From Trogon surrucura (Eukaryota > Chordata > Aves > Trogoniformes > Trogonidae), in NCBI GenBank assembly GCA_020746105.1, contig CM036617.1, positions 42,251,898 to 42,315,897 on the forward strand: 64,000 bases of DNA, read 5' to 3'. The position numbers and the translations under genes were made by a program. Positions 59,111-64,000 of the stretch are shown here, piece after piece. Positions within the stretch are counted from its first letter, which is position 1. Every line of letters begins with the position of its first letter. Under the pieces are notes generated by a model. The model saw only the letters and a program-made list of their open reading frames with translations, had not been told where the DNA came from and did no database searches.

Positions 59111-62100
59111 AAGATGGGACAATTCAAATTTCACAGTAAAAGTACACTGCGTAAATGAAGATTTTTGGTGGGTTGTTTTGTGTTTTTTTTTTTTAAATAT
59201 TCTACCTCCTAATCTGCTTTTAAAAATGCCCATAATGAGGCCTCCTGCACCTATTTTAGTGTGTTCCCAGCAACTTTCAGTCCCACAGTATCTATTGTGA
59301 TCTATATGTTTTATATATGAACAATACTGTGTTTTGATCATTTATTCATGTTAAGCGGTGGCCATTATAGCAAAGTGTAGCATCTGTGGTTTCATTTCTG
59401 GTGCAGAGGCAAAGTGATTATGGAATTATGAGCCAGCCATGCTCAGGGGTATTACAAAACATGAAATACAACAAAGTTCAGTAAGTTCTTCTAATTTTAT
59501 AGGGATGTGATTATCTCACAGGAACTACATCTTGTAGTTACCAGATGTTTCACAGTAAGAGTAACTCCGGAGCTGCTTCATTTTTATAACAAGAAGATTC
59601 TACTGCAGAGGGAAATGTTGGCATTTTCTCTGCTGGATGAAAATGAAATAGACAATTTGGAACAGCAGTTTCAACTGAGCTATATGGTTTACATTGATTA
59701 ATCTATCATGTTAGAATAGTAACCTAATAATCAGAGCTCCATCCTAGATTTCTAATCTGTGCCGTATGTCTGGGGCTTAATAAACTTTTTCTTTAATTTC
59801 AGCTACAACAAAGATTATTTTACAAAAGAGAGAATCCTGAACTTTCTCTAAAACATCAGACATTTGGGATCTTAATTTTCCGAAGTAATGTTAAATTCAA
59901 TAACAAGAATCACCGTCCGTCTAAAATTGCAGTGACTTGGATGATATGCATTCTGACCCTGTACCCAAATAAAGCAGTAGCTCACTAGACAAGAAGACCT
60001 ATTAATATGAGTAAAGTACTCAGAACTGTGTTCAAACTAAACGTATAGGGAAAAGTTCCATTATTCACTTTGGATAGCATCTTATTTTGTTATATAAATC
60101 CATGAGTCCTGTTTATGATGAGTCAAATCTGGCCATGGGAAAGGACAAGATTTTTACAGAATTAAACACAGTCACCCAGAAGGAGCTCCTAAACATACAC
60201 AGCTAAACATATAATGTTAAACCATTTAACAAACAGAGAGACGTTATTTTTCAGAGGCAAGCCTGTCTCTTTCTCTGTACAGGAATTTTGCAGCTTTGCT
60301 CTATATGAATTATAAAGTGAAAGAAAAACTTTGTTTACATAGCCAGCACCTGAGCAGTAGCTAGAAGAATTTTTCTATGGCAGGTTTGTCACTAATTGAA
60401 ACCTAGAGTAAGTACTTTGGAAAAAATGTTTGTAATAGGTATCTCTTTTTTTACATATTTTTGCAAAATTCTGATATTAAGTCAAACATCAAAATAAATA
60501 AAAAAAAATCAAAAATAGCATTGCCTTGCTCCAATGAAATATCATACATGTAAAAATTCTGATACAGTCGTAAGAAGAGTAAAGAATTCTATCAGCTGAA
60601 ACTGAGAAGCATTTACTCGGTAAGCTACAGAGAGATTACTTACTGACTATCTTAAGAGTGTCAGGAGAACCAGGAATTAAAAAAGATTATAAATAATGTT
60701 ATAAGAAAAAGCAAGGATGTAAATTATGAATATTAATAGGATTAGTTTAGACCTTCAGCTAGCTTCCGAGACTGCGACAGAGATAATAAAATTTATGCTG
60801 GTTGAAGCATGGGTCTAAAGTTGAATTTTAATTATTTTGCAAAATTCTACTGTTTCCAAGTAAATGATTGAAATGTAAGCTGTTCAGTTACTTTGAAGTG
60901 TAGTATGTGACTTCTTTTATGTATATCTTGATTAGCAATACTTACTACTTCTTCAGTTGTTACCTATAATTAAATGTTTTGAATTGGCTTCTAACCAATG
61001 AGTTCTAATGATGGCTTGTATTTTTTCTTTCACTCCTTAGTTAGTGGCAGTAAAGCAGAACTTCATTTATGGACTGTGGATTTCTTTCCTGAAGGAAACC
61101 CTGTAATTCAGGATTGGGAATATTCTATCCTTTTTAAAAAATGCACCAAAAATATACCCTAAAAAACAAAACCAGACACAAATTCATAAACAAATATTTT
61201 AAGCTTGGTATTGTTTTTAGGTTGTTTTTTTTAAATTTTGATTTGATTATCTGTAGCTCTTGAATTAATTTAAGGTAATATAATTCATTTAACTCAATGT
61301 AGTTAACTGATGGACAATAAAGGAGAGCATAAATAAATCTCATTTTTGATTATTAGTCTTGTTTGCACTCAGTTTTTGTAATTTCAAGCTTCTGTGAATA
61401 ATTTTGTTTAAAGAGTGTTAACTTGTATATTTGTTTAAGTTCATGATTAATTAAGGCTAATGATGCAATGTAGATAAATTGTAGAAACTTATCTCAGATA
61501 ATAAACTGGAAAGTAAAAATCACTAAACAGGACTGGGTTTTTAGCTAAACCCAGGACAATATTTTCTCTCATTTCCTTTTATTATCACTGGAGACAAAGG
61601 CGTTTTTTGGAGAGGGACTCAGTTAGCTTTAAAGGGCCTAGCCAAGCTCTAGGTAACCATGTTGCAAGTTAAGATTTACATCTAAAGTATCTCTCTACTT
61701 GTAGTATCCCAGAATGGAGAACAGCCTCCACATAGTTTTTTCCCTTCCTACATAAAGGAAACTAAATTAGAAACACCTACAGGTTCACCTGTTTTCTTTC
61801 ACAGAAAAGAAATGTGGGAAGAAAACATCAAACATTTATAGAAGATGTATTTTAAAAAGGGTAGTCTTAATTGCTCTGGGAAATTTCCTTAATGAACTGC
61901 AAATTATTTGAAAGCACTGTAGATATCTAGCATGAAAAAAACGTGTTGTTCTTTGGCACAAAGGGAAAAAAATACTTATCAACTGATAAATTGCAGAACA
62001 GATTTTGCTGTAGGAATCCTAAATGACCTTACTTCCATATATTTAATAAAGAATTTCTTCAACAACATAATCATTAAAGGTAATCAGTCTTATTGAAAAT

Positions 62101-63384
62101 ATTTGTTAAAAGAGTTTAGAAAATTTTACACTGTCACTGACATATTTTAATGTCCAACTCTATCCTCTCGGTAAAAAAAATGAAAACACTATGGAGATGG
62201 ACAAGGAGGAATGTAAAATTAAATAGCTCCTGTACATGTACGTGAATGACCTAAAGCTGAAAGTAAGGACACAAGGGAACTATACACTTTGATTGATATA
62301 GTTCACATTTTCATTAAATACTGAAGCAAGTACTCATCCCTAAGCACAAACCGAGAAGGACATGGAAAGACAAATGTAAAGTAAGAAGATACAAATTTTC
62401 AAGCAGGCCAAATATCCAAGGATTTGGAAGAAAGACAACTATTTATGTTACCTGAATAGGCAAACGAAGAAACAAAATCCAAAGGAAAATGAGGTCTCTA
62501 TACCTCAAACTTTTGAAAACAGTAAAAGAAAGTTATCTAAACATCAGTCAGGCTGATAGGTGAGTTTTATGTATTCTTGCTGTGAAGGTTTTTGAAGTAC
62601 ATTTTCTGAGGGTGTCATGTCCTTCGATGTGCAAGACTTGTTAAATCATGATGGGTAAAATTTACTTTAGAGATGTCTTCTTGGCCTTGTTACGGTGATG
62701 AAAGTTTGTTACTCACACTTTATCAAATAAGGAAACTGATGGCTTGGATCCATGTTACCAAAATTAAACATGCATAAAAAAGGCATCCATACTCAAGTTA
62801 CTTATGGTAGGCTCTCTTTACAGTTGGTGATACTCCAGGGAACAATTAGTTTCATACTAAGGTAGGTCAGGTAAAATATTCCCTAGAAGTTTCCGTTGCT
62901 CGTCAACAGACATGAAAGAAATCTTGTGTAGTAACAGACATGAATACTGCAAATGTTTGAAACCAAATTAAAAGAATCTAATCCAATCATGCCTGTTCCC
63001 ATTACATGCTCTGCTATAGCCTCTCTACATTTTCTCAGCTTCTGTTCCTTAAAATATCTGTTATTCAGCCCACCCTTGTCAGAACCAACCCTCACAGAGT
63101 TTTCATAACCTCATCTCAATTGACTTGCTTTTCTTGGCACAGATGCCCAGGGTCTGTCTTTCAGATCCACCATTGATCAGAAACCTTCTCTAGATTGACG
63201 AAAGTTTGTCAAGCTTGAGAAAATATTGTGGACTATTTTTAGTTGATGGATAATATTTTCTTTTGTTTATTTCTGGCTATTGTTTTTCCTGTATAGTTGA
63301 AACATTTCAAGCTTTTGATTGTTAATTCATATTTTTGAAATAGACATTATCAATTAAGCTTAAAGGTGTAAAACATTAAAAATG

Positions 63385-63450
63385 TGTAATGGTCTTTGTA
63401 AGACAGAAGGGACTTCATGAGATCATTTTGTCCATCATCTCACTTTAAAA
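63385..63450 (-). mobile_element. Possible ancient CR1-like 3' end
   Basis: 'aagacagaagggacttcatgagatcattttgtccatc' has the spacing of a CR1 3' UTR (GGAAGGGACCTC...GATCATCTAGTCCA) but is heavily diverged, and nothing downstream is recognisable. Weak call. Confidence 0.35.
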
Positions 63451-64000
63451 TTTAAATTTAAATTGTGTTACATAACAGAACAGGTTAATTCATGTAAACA
63501 CTCTGAAGTGACATTTGTTTGCATTTCAAAGCCAAATATATTTGATATATTATTTTAATTCCTCATTGTCCCAATCTCACTCTCCAGTACAATGTCCTAT
63601 TTTAAATTTTGCACTGGGACATAAATGACTAAGAAAGTCTCCTCCTAACCTTGCCAGGGGTTTACTTTCTGATAATGATAAAAATCACAGAGGGTGAGAT
63701 GTACCTGGGATTTGTACAGGTAAATGTTTCATCTCCTTTTTGATAACTTCATGAAGGAATGGTTCATGTTCTTACTCAAGGCTTGGAGATTAAGAAATCT
63801 GTGGAACATATTAGAGTTCCAAATGATTTTTCTGCTCATGTATTTTATCTGAAAAAAATGTAAATTTGGGTATGGAAAATTATTAAATTAATGTATAAAG
63901 TATTAAAAGGCAATATAAGTTTTAAAAATGTTGAAGAATAAAACATTTATCTTTATATGCCTTAAAATACTAAAATTTTGCTGATGAATCTTATCTGCAT

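Larger units (their letters stand above)
57891..64000. other. Low-copy AT-rich DNA, no gene seen
   Basis: About 6 kb without LTR or clear CR1, apart from a possible ancient CR1 scrap at 63385-63450. An A-run with (GAA)n lies at 59081-59110. Open frames are at most about 110 codons, and the largest are driven by the A/T runs. Confidence 0.5.

Noticed and set aside
59006..59341. 111-codon minus-strand frame with a long phenylalanine run
   Set aside because: The run comes from the A-run and (GAA)n at 59081-59110.
59507..59701. 64-codon frame with a plausible-looking protein sequence
   Set aside because: No recognisable domain, no splice context I could defend, and the length is within chance for this base composition.
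1..64000. tRNA, rRNA, snRNA genes, NUMTs, DNA transposons
   Set aside because: I looked for conserved boxes, terminal inverted repeats and mitochondrial-like coding sequence and saw none that I could support. A covariance-model or profile search would be needed to exclude them fully.

Overview
This is bird nuclear DNA with no host gene that I can recognise. The organism call rests on the repeats. The only LINE family seen is CR1, with 3' ends built from ATTCTATG-type units, and most CR1 copies are 5'-truncated and on either strand. Alongside them are several solo LTRs of the type common in avian genomes. There is no L1, no Alu-like SINE, and no tRNA or rRNA gene. The species cannot be told from the sequence. 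The low-copy background is AT-rich and full of stops, as in a gene desert or a very long intron.

Layout. 1-5492 is low-copy AT-rich DNA. 5493-9272 holds three LTRs; the first is split by a CR1 and the second is on the minus strand. 10960-17139 has an old CR1 fragment, two solo LTRs with perfect 5-bp target duplications (12461-13117 ACCAG, 14402-15587 CAAGT) and a very worn CR1. 17140-28665 is mostly low-copy with three CR1 copies, one of them a CR1 inside a CR1 (27962-28665). 30651-32679 has two solo LTRs with a CR1 3' end between them. 38757-39132 is a truncated LTR. 41465-43991 is a mosaic: a CR1 ORF1 relic, a well-preserved solo LTR inside it (41515-42307, duplication GGAAG), then CR1 pieces in opposite orientations. 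45206-45656 is another CR1.

The most informative part is 48072-54189. A solo LTR is split by an older minus-strand CR1, which is itself split by a near full-length 4.4-kb minus-strand CR1 (49317-53727). That element has a GC-rich 5' UTR, ORF1 (zinc-knuckle-like cysteines, coiled coil, SGNH/GDSL-esterase-like region), ORF2 (AP-like endonuclease and reverse transcriptase) and a 3' UTR ending in the usual repeat. Across both reading frames I find only three breaks. Each is an in-frame TGA where the family normally has arginine, as expected from CGA to TGA decay at methylated CpG. Two further CR1 pieces follow (55070-55640 plus, 56105-57890 minus), and then low-copy DNA to the end.

There is no operon or pathway here. 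The elements relate to each other by nesting, which gives a relative order of insertion: LTR before old CR1 before young CR1 at 48-54 kb; LTR before CR1 at 6 kb; CR1 before CR1 at 28 kb; CR1 before LTR at 41.5 kb. I found no convincing new biological system. The observations worth a second look concern the near-intact CR1, CR1 target-site duplications, and tandem repeats inside two LTR families.
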